The notes under the pieces are model-generated. The model had not been told where the DNA came from. It made no database searches and saw only the letters and a program-made list of their open reading frames with translations. From Thuidium tamariscinum (Eukaryota; Streptophyta; Bryopsida; Hypnales; Thuidiaceae), in NCBI GenBank assembly GCA_947034885.2, contig OX344750.2:8228501-8292500 (forward strand): DNA of 64,000 bases, in the 5' to 3' direction. Position numbers and translations under genes: made by a program. Every line of letters starts with the position of its first letter. The first letter of the stretch is position 1. Of the stretch, positions 44,973 through 53,955 are shown piece after piece.

Positions 44973-47069
44973 CTATTTCCTCGCCTTCTTGAGAGGCAAC
45001 GCACCTTTCCGGGCTGGCTGCTTCTTCGGAGACCGGTACATCTTGATGGGCTTGGGTTTCGGTTTGGTCTTACCCCGCGCCCTGGCCCTGGTCTTCGTGG
45101 TCTCTGCCAATGCCTGGTCCGCATCTGAGTACTGTTCCGACTCATCACCGGAGTCGGTCTCTTCCTCCGAGTCCTCATCTTCCTCATCTGACTCCTCTTC
45201 CTCTTCATCCCGGGCCTTCCGCTTCACCTTGGATGTCTCCGCGGTCTTCTTCTTGAATCCGGTGATGGGCGGGTGGTGCACTATCTTGCTTTGCGGGGTC
45301 TGCTCCCCCACTCTCTCGGCAGTCCGGGCTGGTCCCTGGCTTGGTGACCCGGATCCAGATCCGGTCTTCAGTATAGAGCGGACCTGCACCGTTGCCTTCG
45401 CTTCCCCTCCGGTCTTTGGTTGTGTGATGACCGTGGGTGATGACTTGCTTGGAGAATCATCCAACAAGGTGATGAACTTGGTCTTCTCCCTTGGTGGTGT
45501 AGTTCCCCGGATTATCTCCCTCAACACAATCGGCTCGGGTTCCGGCTCCTTGGTCTTCTCGGGTTGAGAAACCCTGGGCTCTTCAATCCGGGCCGGTGGG
45601 ACAGATTCCTCCTCCACTGCGTCGGTCCTGGTTCCCTCTTCCTTCGCCGGTTCATATATGCCGGCTTCTACCTCGACAGCTGCTAGTGGTGGCTGATCCT
45701 TCGGTTGCTCCTTCTCCATCTTTGGCTCTTCCGGTCCTGAGACCGGAGCAGAACTAGCTTGGACCTCCGTGACTACTGACCGCCACTTCTCCAGCGCTGC
45801 CTCCATTTTCTTGTTGTAGGCCACCAGAGCTGTAAGCATCTGAGGACCCACCATCTTGCCTGCTTCCAAGACCTTTTTGTCGAAAAGCATGGCTTTGTTG
45901 ACGACTTCACCCGGATGCGTGATGAACTCTCGGATTTCTCCGAGTGTGTTCCGGGCCTGCGTGGTGAGGCGTCTCTCTTCATCCAGCTCCTCCTGAGTGT
46001 GATGGAGCTCCCTCCTCAGGGCTGAGACCTGATTTGTTAGCCGGAGTACCTCCTCTCTGTCCTGACTATCATGAGCCTCCTGAATCAATTCTCCCAACAC
46101 CTCCATGATCTTGGAGGGGGGAATAGAGCCTAAGGCTTGGCTTATGGCCCGCAATAACCCTCTCTCCTCTAGGTGATGCTTTCTGAAATCTTCCAGGTCT
46201 CGCAGGATCCTTAGCAAGGGATCCTGTTCCCAGACCGGATCTAACCTCTGGGCTTCCCCGGCTACTACAGGGGTTTCTAGAGGTGGATCCTCTCTTCCTA
46301 CCTCTGGAACCTCCTCTACTTCTTGTGTGCCTCCTTGATGCCCCTCCTGACTCTCATCCTCGGAGTCCTCCTCATCCTGGTCATTTTCCGCTTCCGGGTC
46401 TGCAATCTCATACTCTATCAATGCAGCCCCTACCTCGTAAGCTTCCATCTCCTTCTCTCTCAAGAGGTCTAACGAATGATACAGATGAAACAGGAATGGT
46501 GAAATGGGAGAGGGTTTAGATTTCCTAATTCCTTTCACCATTCGGTCCATCCGGTCCCTCATAACTAACCCCCAATCTATCTTCCTGTCTCCCGACAGTG
46601 CACCAAAGACAGTGTTGGCCACGGTGACCGTAATCCTACTAGGTCTATCCGGGTTCAAGATCGCCATCATGAACCGCAGTAGCCTCTTGTGTCTAGCAGA
46701 CACACACTCTGCTACTGTAAAGCCGTCCTTCGGGTTGGTGGGCCTGCGGAACTTCCCTTGGTGGAATTTGTCCGTCCAGGTGCCCGTCGCATCTCCTCCT
46801 TGCTCGAAGGCGTACACCTTGCGCCACATCGCTGCACTCCACTCCTTTGGCAGCGCCCGGACCGTCCCTTTCCACTCGTTGGTCTGGCCGGCCAGTAGCT
46901 CCTCCACCATCGCCTCATCCTTCAGGTTCCAGGGGTGAGCCATGAACCCCTCGCAGCCCATCTGCCTGAGGTCTTCCTCCAGCTCCCTCTTGTCTTGTGC
47001 GTCAGTTGGCACGACCGGATTCACATTCCGGAAGGCTAGAATCCTTCCTTCCTGCACCTCTTCTGCCAT
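44973..47069 (-). CDS. Unit B protein: globular N-terminus, coiled coil, acidic/basic tail
   Basis: An intact 698-residue ORF from ATG (47067-47069) to TAG. Residues ~1-230 form a conserved domain (DLRQMGCEGFMAHPWNLKDE, WTDKFHQGKFRRP, NTVFGALSGDRKIDWG, PFLFHLYHS). These blocks recur in the unit C protein as DLSQMGCAGLVDRPWGFKDE, WTDKFMVGKFRAAP, NTLFGALSGDRKIDWG and LFLYHLYHS. Then follow an acidic linker, a coiled-coil middle (LRRELHHTQEELDEERRL), a Pro/Ser/Thr/Lys-rich region, a very acidic run, and the basic KKQPARKGALPLKKARK end. Its role is unknown; a gag-like or nucleic-acid-binding function is only a guess from the layout and basic tail. It has no zinc knuckle, protease, RT or integrase. 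The ORF is uninterrupted, implying recent selection or recent copying. Confidence 0.75.
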   Translation of the reverse strand: MAEEVQEGRILAFRNVNPVVPTDAQDKRELEEDLRQMGCEGFMAHPWNLKDEAMVEELLAGQTNEWKGTVRALPKEWSAAMWRKVYAFEQGGDATGTWTDKFHQGKFRRPTNPKDGFTVAECVSARHKRLLRFMMAILNPDRPSRITVTVANTVFGALSGDRKIDWGLVMRDRMDRMVKGIRKSKPSPISPFLFHLYHSLDLLREKEMEAYEVGAALIEYEIADPEAENDQDEEDSEDESQEGHQGGTQEVEEVPEVGREDPPLETPVVAGEAQRLDPVWEQDPLLRILRDLEDFRKHHLEERGLLRAISQALGSIPPSKIMEVLGELIQEAHDSQDREEVLRLTNQVSALRRELHHTQEELDEERRLTTQARNTLGEIREFITHPGEVVNKAMLFDKKVLEAGKMVGPQMLTALVAYNKKMEAALEKWRSVVTEVQASSAPVSGPEEPKMEKEQPKDQPPLAAVEVEAGIYEPAKEEGTRTDAVEEESVPPARIEEPRVSQPEKTKEPEPEPIVLREIIRGTTPPREKTKFITLLDDSPSKSSPTVITQPKTGGEAKATVQVRSILKTGSGSGSPSQGPARTAERVGEQTPQSKIVHHPPITGFKKKTAETSKVKRKARDEEEEESDEEDEDSEEETDSGDESEQYSDADQALAETTKTRARARGKTKPKPKPIKMYRSPKKQPARKGALPLKKARK

Positions 47070-47298
47070 CTCTCACTTGACGCCTACACAATCTAGGCGC
47101 GGTCCAACTTAACTAAACCTCCCGCGCTCAAGAACCTGTCAGCTAGCGTAGTGCTATTCGCTCAACTATGTACCAGACCGGATTGACAGTTTATCTATCC
47201 CTTCTCTCTGTCTGTAGACCGAATACTCTATCTCTGGCCGGAAACCCTTTCTCGAACTGCGTGCAAGAAAGTGGCAGGACCTGGCCCTGCTTCCCTGG

Positions 47299-47312
47299 TC
47301 TTATACTTTTTC
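47299..47312 (-). promoter_or_regulatory. Candidate TATA box of unit B
   Basis: On the minus strand AAAAAGTATAAGACC lies about 230 bp upstream of the unit B start codon and inside the unit, so it could drive the ORF. A single short motif only. Confidence 0.35.
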
Positions 47313-47626
47313 CCCCGGCATTAATTACTGACCGTTAGGTTTAAACCAGTCTGGTCACGTGGGAGAGATCCCGACGATCTCTAGACTCGGTAGCCACTCA
47401 TTACCTATCCGGTCTCGGTCGCTAGGTGGGCGGAATCCGGGATTTCATACGCTGTCCCTTAACGTAGTTTCTGGTTTACGGTCTAGGGTCTTCCGGTTTC
47501 CGGTCTTGGTCCCAATTATGTGTAGAAACTAAGAAAACAACAAAAAAAAATGGGGATTGAATAGATCCCTCTTCCCGTATTTTGCTTAAGAACCTGCTTA
47601 GGTGAATTCTAGGTTGCCACAGTGGG

Positions 47627-47754
47627 ATACAAAGTCAAATTTCAGATGGAAGGTCGACAAGCAAGCCTCCCAAAACGACTACGTTTCGACGGATAGCATC
47701 ATGGCATCATGGAAACCATATAAAAATGAAGGAGCCTCTTTTATTGCTCCTTGA
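47627..47754 (+). pseudogene. Separated 3' end of the DUF7869-type gene
   Basis: Joining G at 43706 to 47627 gives W-DTKSNFRWKVDKQAS... and 42 further codons ending ...SFIAP and TGA (47752-47754), in frame with exon 3. This tail is what the gene encoded before unit B was inserted. Confidence 0.75.
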
Positions 47755-49045
47755 CAACAAATTAAATTTGCCGTGGATAATTTACGCCGAATCGCAGAGG
47801 AAGAACAACAAGCTCCATCACCATGAATCTCCCCAAGTGGGCGCTTCTTCGAATACCATCGACAAGTGTGCTCTATTTCGGGAAAGGGGGTCTCCTCAAC
47901 GTTGCGTACCAAAACACAGTAGCACACGGTCATCGTTCGTTCAAATGGATAGCCCGTCTATAGTATGTTCTTTTTTGTGAAAACTTTTCTAGTAGACGTA
48001 GTCTTGCAAATATGGACAACCGAGTTCCTCAACTCATTTTGTACCAACTCCCGACCTTCATGTGCAAAGAAATACTATGTTTTCAACTTCATATTCTTCA
48101 ATTTCTGGGAGCAAATGGAGAAACCGCACTTCACTTAAAAGAACCGAAATACAAAACCGGCAAAGCCAAGCAGTAGCATAGAGAATCAACAACCATAAAA
48201 AAAATAGATTCTGAAGAGAAACGAACCCAAGAAACAAAGACTAGGGTCTTGGCTACTCTAATAAACTTGGTCACCATATCGATCTAAGGGCCAACATCGG
48301 GGACTGAAGCCAACATTTGACAGAACTCTCCCAGAGAGAAGCCGCTTGATGAAGTCGAGATGTAGTTGCTTCGCAGGTGTTTTCAACAGTTATTCGTGAA
48401 CGTTCTTTCAGTTCAATAGAACCTCAGTCTCTTCGATCCGGTACTCCTTGACCGCACCCTCGCCAACGACTCGAGACAGAAACGCCCGCATTTCCATCCG
48501 TGACGACATCTCCGTCAACTGCACCCTCTGCCATTCATTGGAGGGAGGGGACTAGCCGACAAGGCCCCCCTTCCACTTGTGGTCCTTCTCAGAATTCGAT
48601 GGGCCACATTCAAGAGTATCTACCAATTGTCATTGCTTGCATGTGCCAACCTAGGCAGGTGGGACAACTTCTCATTTCAGTCAATGTAGACGGGCTGCAC
48701 TTCTGGAAGCGACCAAGTTCTACAATGCTCACCACTTCAACGAAAGCAAGGAGATAAAGATACGGCATGCAACATCTTCCCCAACCTCTGCGCCTCCATT
48801 CAAAGTGCCAAAATCATGGAATATCGCAAAGTGGCACATGGAATATCAAAATATGGCACATGGAATACAACAAACTGGCACATGGAATAAAAAAAATGGC
48901 ACAAGGAATACAAAAAATGGCACATGGAATATCGCCATTTTAACGAAATTGACCATATCTTGTTTTCCTCCATGTAGACGTTGGTTTTCTGAACATTAAA
49001 ACAAAATGCCGAACTTTGGGAATGAGAGAAAATGTTCTTTTGCAG
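47755..49045. other. Intergenic, with one minisatellite
   Basis: No gene is supported. Some plus-strand frames (for example around 48,500-48,760) look weakly exon-like but have no recognisable motif. A minisatellite lies at 48,832-48,935. Confidence 0.4.
48832..48935. repeat. 21-23 bp minisatellite, 5 copies
   Basis: TGGCACATGGAATAYMAAAAA-type units start at 48832, 48854, 48877, 48897 and 48918, with minor length variation. A degenerate partial unit precedes them. Confidence 0.85.
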
Positions 49046-49184
49046 CCGCGATCCATGTACGGGTCGTCTCAGCAAGAGGCGACTTTCACTGAATCACCGG
49101 TAAGTTTCTGTGAGTTAGCCGCAAGGTAGATGTATACGTTATGAATGTTTTCAGATTTGTTTAAAGGAAAACCACGTGGGCAGT
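49046..49184 (+). pseudogene. 5' remnant of the RING-type gene
   Basis: An exon-like block (tcttttgcag|CCGCGATCC ... TCACCG|GTAAGT, about 49,046-49,099) is followed by a 57-bp intron-like gap and a second acceptor (gttttcag|ATTTG at 49157). The second block reads DLFKGKPRGQ and runs straight into unit C at 49185. Joined directly to 52973 it continues LVTKDIGGGTTIIDW in the frame of the RING-type ORF. It therefore appears to be the same gene, split by unit C. A TGA in the first block is either a mutation or means that block is wrongly framed. Confidence 0.45.
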
Positions 49185-52100
49185 TGTCGTAGCACAGGAA
49201 AGTCAAGTTACTTCTCTAAGACCGAAAATGGTCCTAAAGTGACTCGTTTATCGTTCCCACAGAGATTTGGTTGCCAGATGACTAATATCCGGGAATCAGA
49301 ACAAGGATTACCACAAAACCCCAAGCACACTTATCTATTTTTACCTTATCCAACTCTAAAACTCTATAGACTCCCCTATGTACAAACTTACAGAATCCAA
49401 ACCGGAATAGAGAGTGGGTAGCAAATCCAGCTCTCCTACATCCTAAGATACTTTCCGGTTTTTCCCAGTAACCAGTATCCGGAATCGAGTTTAACCTCTG
49501 AACAAAGAGGGATCTGCGTATTGTGATTAAGGAAGGAAGCTTACAACCTACCCTCTGCGTTTTAGAGTGTCAAGAGTGCCACTTAAATAAAGAAAACAGC
49601 AAAACAACATCAATCCTATTCAACCTAATTTCCCTCACAACTAAACCGGATAGTTATCTGGCCTAGCAGGTCACGCAAGGAAACTTCAGTCGAAAACTAA
49701 CTTACACTACAACGACGGCCTACTAGGTTAGTCTAAACTTTGGGCAGAATCCGGGACGGGCGGATTGAGAAGTCGTCACCTTCCCTACACATTTCCGGTT
49801 ACCAAAGAAACTGTCTACCGCTTGACCTGGAGTTGTCCGGAATTATCAACGGCTATGGCTCCAAGTGACTGGGACTATCTTCAGATAACTGGAAAACCGG
49901 AACCGATCACACTAAGGGATCAGGAATCCACCATCACACACAAATTGCACTTATACTCCCAAGAATCCGGATAAACCCAATATCCGGGCACACTCTCTCC
50001 CTACCTATTCCTGCAACTCTACAGAACATACACCAACAGAATCACCCACTGGAATACACGCCGCCACCTTAATGTGAATTAGAAAAGTTGATTTGAATTG
50101 CACAATGCTAGGAAAACAAGGTATGAAGAATGCACACTAAAAGAACTAAAAACAAACACCTAAATACTTTACAAACCAAGGGAAACTACAGCCCGAGGAA
50201 ATCAAAGCTAACCACCAGGGAATGACATCTGTCATTCGCCTTATCCTCCTCCTCAGTTGACTTCCACTGAGAGCCAAAAACTGCCGAAAAAGGTGGATCT
50301 CAGATCCGAAAAACCCGGATTCAATTGAGTCCAAACTACCTACTCACCTAAAAGCCACTAGGAAAATGCTTCTTACCAAAAACTTAGGTTTTCAGCCTTC
50401 TAACTATTGCTACCTTTAACCCTAGATCTACTTTCTTGGCCGCTTCCGTGGAGTCTCTCCCAACTTGGCGGCACCCTTTCGTACTGGCTGTTTCCGGGCA
50501 GAACCGGAAATGTTCTTGCGCTTCTTTGCCTGAGCGGACTTGGCCTTCAGTTGGGCTTTGACCTTGCATGTCATAGCCAACTTGGCATCCGGATCAGAAT
50601 CCGGTTCTGACTCCTCCCCTCCTGATCCAGAAGATTCGTCATCTTCTTCCTCGGATTCGTCTTCCTCTTCTTCTTCCTCTTCCTTGATCTTAACCGGAAC
50701 TGCCTTCTTCTTCTGGTTGTCGGTTAACTTGCTCTTGGATGGGGAAGGTTTGGGGGACACTGTAGGTTTCTTACTCTGTGGAGTTCCCACACTCCCTTCC
50801 CGATGCTGTGATTGGCTCTTGGTCAAGGAAACCGGTGTCTCCTCCGTTCCGGATTCCAGTATGATGGCCGATTTGGGAGGTGTGGTCATAACCACATCCT
50901 CAGAGGGTTCTCTAGTAGTTTCCTTTGTCACCGGGATTGCTGGCTTCCCTTTTGGCAAGGGTGGCTTAGAGGGTGTCACCTCTGTCACTTTCTCCTTTTC
51001 CGGTTTAGTTTCCGGTCGGATGGGTGGATCGACCTCTCCCATGACCTCCCTCATCTGTCCCAACAACCTTTCCATCTTTACGTTGAAGGAAACTAGGACA
51101 TTGATCACCTTGTCCCCTAGTTTCCCTATCCCCTCTAAGACCTTCTCATCAAAGAGTTTGGCCTTGTTCAAAACCTCTGCCGGAACGCTAATGAATTCCT
51201 TAATCCGGTCAAGGGTTTCTACAGACTCGGCTGAGAACTTCCGGTTCCACTCATTTTCCTGCTTTTGCTCACTCAGCTCTGCCTTAAGGAAGAGCAGTTC
51301 CTCCATCATCTCCTGATGCTTAGCCTTTCCGGATTTTCCCTCAGCATCGTTTATTAGGTTCTGGAGCTGCTCTATACATTCACTCTCCGGAATGTCTCCC
51401 ATCATCCCGCATACCCTTTTCAAGGTCTTCCTCTCTTGCTCATAACTCTCATGAACTTTCGTGAGCTCCCTTATGATAGACCCTAACGGGTCACTATTCC
51501 AGACAGGGTCCTTCTCCTTCTCCTGCTCTACCTTGACCCCTGCCCCGCTATCCTTTTCCGGTTCCGGTTTCCCGAGTAACCCAGAAGGTTCTCCCTCTCT
51601 CTCATCTTCCTCTTTCTCATCATCTGAATCCGACTTCATTCCATGGGCTAACTTCACCTCTCTCACCGTATACTCCTGTCTTTCAGTTTCCCTCATGCAA
51701 TCCTGTGAATGATAGAGGTGATAGAGAAAAAGAGAAATACTAGAGGGCTTACTCTTGCCGATCCCCTTGCACAGCTTTACTACATAATCTCTCAGGGCTA
51801 TACCCCAGTCTATCTTCCTGTCCCCGCTTAGCGCTCCAAAGAGGGTATTCCCCAAGGTGAGAGTCATCCGGTTTCCCCTATCCGGACTGAGAATTGGTAC
51901 CATAAATTCTAACACCCTCCTCTCTCTCGCGTTCTTACAATCACTTACAGTATACCCATCCTTGTTGTGAGGTGCTGCCCGGAACTTACCCACCATGAAC
52001 TTGTCAGTCCATGTGGCTCCTCCTTCCCCTTCCTTGGCGAAACCATACACTTCCCTCCAGATTCCCGCCGTCCATTTGTCCGAAAGTGCCCTAATCGTTT

Positions 52101-52972
52101 TCTTCCACTCGTTCAACTGTGGGTGCAGCAACTCTCGCACCATCACTTCGTCCTTGAAACCCCACGGTCGATCGACCAAGCCAGCGCAGCCCATCTGGCT
52201 AAGGTCCTCCAACAGGTCCGCCCGCTCCTCAGCATCTTCCGGAATAACCGGAACTACACTCCTCAACGAAACCTTGGTGGTGACCTCCTCCTTTGCCTCG
52301 CTCCCAGACATGGCTCCCACTCGTGAAACTCCCACGACTCTCGGAAAATCCCCAAAAGCCTTACACACCCAACTTAACTCGCTCGGGTACTCTCGTTGTA
52401 ACCGGAAATCAGGAAACTAGCCTAAGCAGCAGTAGAGCGCGCACACAACTCCCAAAACTCAGAGCTTCATAAGCAAACATAAGAATGAGGTCTGGAACCC
52501 CAAATAATAACCTAAAAAGGCTTTACTCCGGTTTATCCCCCCCTTACTCTCGGCCGCTGGGAACGGAGTTCCCGACATTCTGACCGTTAAAATCCTGTGG
52601 TCCTGGGCTCCTCACGAGACTGACCGTTGGGTGGTACTTTCCCCAACTCCCGGTACGACTCCTGTCGGATAGAAACATGGTCTAGTCTGTTTCCGATAGA
52701 TTAAATATAATTTTAAGTACCCCTAGTGTCAGGATCCCACCTAATTTCTGATTTTCTTTATCTGGGTGGACTTTCCGGTTTTAATTCCGGTAAGAGGACA
52801 ATCCTCTTCTTAACACTATTATCCCCTTATCGTTTCCCGACATTCCGGTTTTCCTTACTTCCACTATGACTTGGGATATGGACTAGAAAATCAAAAATAA
52901 ATATGACAATTCGAAAAAATTAGAAGGTATTTTATACTACTTAACCTAAAGAAGGATTTTAGGGTTGTGACA
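49185..52972 (-). mobile_element. TG...CA unit C (solo-LTR-like), 3.8 kb, protein-coding
   Basis: On the minus strand it starts TGTCACAACCCTAAAATCC and ends GACTTTCCTGTGCTACGACA, matching A and B at both ends. It also shares an internal block near the 3' end (TGGGAACGATAAACGAGTCA; TGGGAACGATACACGAGTCA in A and B). Unlike A and B, its flanks (GCAGT at 49180-49184, TGGTG at 52973-52977) are not a duplication. There are no internal LTR direct repeats. It lies within the RING-type gene. Confidence 0.8.
50428..52311 (-). CDS. Unit C protein, paralogue of the unit B protein
   Basis: An intact 627-residue ORF from ATG (52309-52311) to TAG. The frame is open a little further upstream, but MSGSEAKEEV is the first ATG and aligns best with the unit B start. 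It has the same architecture: conserved N-terminal domain (LSQMGCAGLVDRPWGFKDE, ATWTDKFMVGKFRAAP, NTLFGALSGDRKIDWG), acidic linker, coiled-coil middle (QEMMEELLFLKAELSEQKQE), Lys/Pro/Ser-rich part, long Glu run (EEEEEEEDESEEEDDES) and basic tail ARKQPVRKGAAKLGETPRKRPRK. The stop codon falls at the same place in A, B and C while the downstream sequence differs, which shows TAG is a true stop here. Function unknown. Confidence 0.75.
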   Translation of the reverse strand: MSGSEAKEEVTTKVSLRSVVPVIPEDAEERADLLEDLSQMGCAGLVDRPWGFKDEVMVRELLHPQLNEWKKTIRALSDKWTAGIWREVYGFAKEGEGGATWTDKFMVGKFRAAPHNKDGYTVSDCKNARERRVLEFMVPILSPDRGNRMTLTLGNTLFGALSGDRKIDWGIALRDYVVKLCKGIGKSKPSSISLFLYHLYHSQDCMRETERQEYTVREVKLAHGMKSDSDDEKEEDEREGEPSGLLGKPEPEKDSGAGVKVEQEKEKDPVWNSDPLGSIIRELTKVHESYEQERKTLKRVCGMMGDIPESECIEQLQNLINDAEGKSGKAKHQEMMEELLFLKAELSEQKQENEWNRKFSAESVETLDRIKEFISVPAEVLNKAKLFDEKVLEGIGKLGDKVINVLVSFNVKMERLLGQMREVMGEVDPPIRPETKPEKEKVTEVTPSKPPLPKGKPAIPVTKETTREPSEDVVMTTPPKSAIILESGTEETPVSLTKSQSQHREGSVGTPQSKKPTVSPKPSPSKSKLTDNQKKKAVPVKIKEEEEEEEDESEEEDDESSGSGGEESEPDSDPDAKLAMTCKVKAQLKAKSAQAKKRKNISGSARKQPVRKGAAKLGETPRKRPRK

Positions 52973-53955
52973 TGGTGACCAAAGACATTGGTGGTGGAAC
53001 AACAATCATCGATTGGTCCAAACACCATTGGGATTTCAAGAATGAAGTTGGCTCTTCCCTCGACTAGAACGGCAATCCACTATTATTGTGGCCAAATCCT
53101 TCAAGCTTCGTGTATGATGGTACTACGTGTCCCATTTGTCTAAATCCATTTGGCCCTGAAGGTGGAATGCACCTAGGCACGTGCGAACACTTGTACCATC
53201 CATTTTGTTTGATTAGCTTGATGGTTGTTCGTCGACGGTGTTCCTTGTACAAGGCTCCTTTCCATGAGCGATTGTATGATTTATTTGGATTACTTTCATA
53301 CATGCCACCACATTGGGAATAGAATGCTGAAAATGCCCCTGATCATGCTCAGAAGTGGGGAACTGACTTGGTGTGGAGTTGGAAATTGAAGCTCCATTCC
53401 TTGGATAAACAAAACCTTTCTGCCGAATGGGGTTGGGAAAAAAATCCAGCTCAAATAGTGGAGGTGTGTCAACACTTGATTCCAATGAAGGACAAGTATA
53501 GCCAAGGACGACGGAATTTCTTCTATCAGTGCTTCAATGGGCATTGGGATGAGGTTTTTGAGAACTTTCAATTTGGACCTCATCCTAAACAGTGGTTTTG
53601 GAATAGGGATGGAGTTCGTATCACTAACGACGATGGGATTCGTATGGTGGACGACATTGACATGCCTAACCCTGCTAAACTAGTTCAACTAGAGGAGTCA
53701 AAGTGGCGAGAAACCTTTCGACATGAAGGGATGGATTTCTTGCTTGAACAGCATAGCCCTCGAACTCGCCAATGTCTTGAGAGCCTCAAACAATCACAGA
53801 TCATGAGGGCTGTATTGGAGGAAGATGGACCAGCGCGGAGAACTCGATCCGCAGTTCGTAGACTTCGTTTAGGCTCGGACGAAGACCTTCCCGTCATTGC
53901 AGGGACACATGACAACGAGGCTGGCCCAAGTGGCAGTGCAATGGACATAGACTAA
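52973..53955 (+). pseudogene. RING-H2-like gene, main part, with two nonsense codons
   Basis: One frame runs from the edge of unit C to TAA after SGSAMDID, broken only by TAG at 53065-53067 and 53320-53322. It contains a RING-type cluster: CPIC, then CEHLYHPFC (the C-x-H-x2-H-x2-C of RING-H2), then RRCSLYKAPF where families have CPLCRAPF. The last zinc Cys is Tyr here (a single TGC to TAC-type change). Downstream is a Trp-rich conserved-looking domain (WSWKLKLHSL, AEWGWEKNP, GHWDEVFENFQFGP, KQWFWNRDGVR) and a disordered tail. RING domains usually confer E3 ubiquitin ligase activity; this copy has lost a ligand, has two stops and is split by unit C. Family beyond RING unknown. Confidence 0.65.

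Larger units (their letters stand above)
43707..47621 (-). mobile_element. TG...CA unit B (solo-LTR-like), 3.9 kb, protein-coding
   Basis: On the minus strand it starts TGTGGCAACCTAGAATTCACC and ends CTTTCCTGTGCTACGACA. It is flanked by exact GTGGG duplications (43702-43706 and 47622-47626). Removing the unit and one GTGGG restores the DUF7869 reading frame, so both borders are certain to the base. I searched each end for a copy of the other end and found none, so there are no flanking LTRs and no primer-binding site or polypurine tract. It contains one long ORF on its own strand. A TATA-like TATAAGA lies about 230 bp upstream of that ORF. Confidence 0.9.

Noticed and set aside
43707..47621. 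Two-LTR retrotransposon (gag-only type) for units B and C
   Set aside because: Neither terminal sequence recurs inside the unit, and no primer-binding site or polypurine tract is visible, so a paired-LTR structure is not supported.
52973..53955. Reassigned stop codons (TAA/TAG as Gln, as in some green algae)
   Set aside because: Long Gln-rich ORFs in the same window contain no TAA or TAG, and the three unit ORFs share a TAG stop followed by unrelated sequence.
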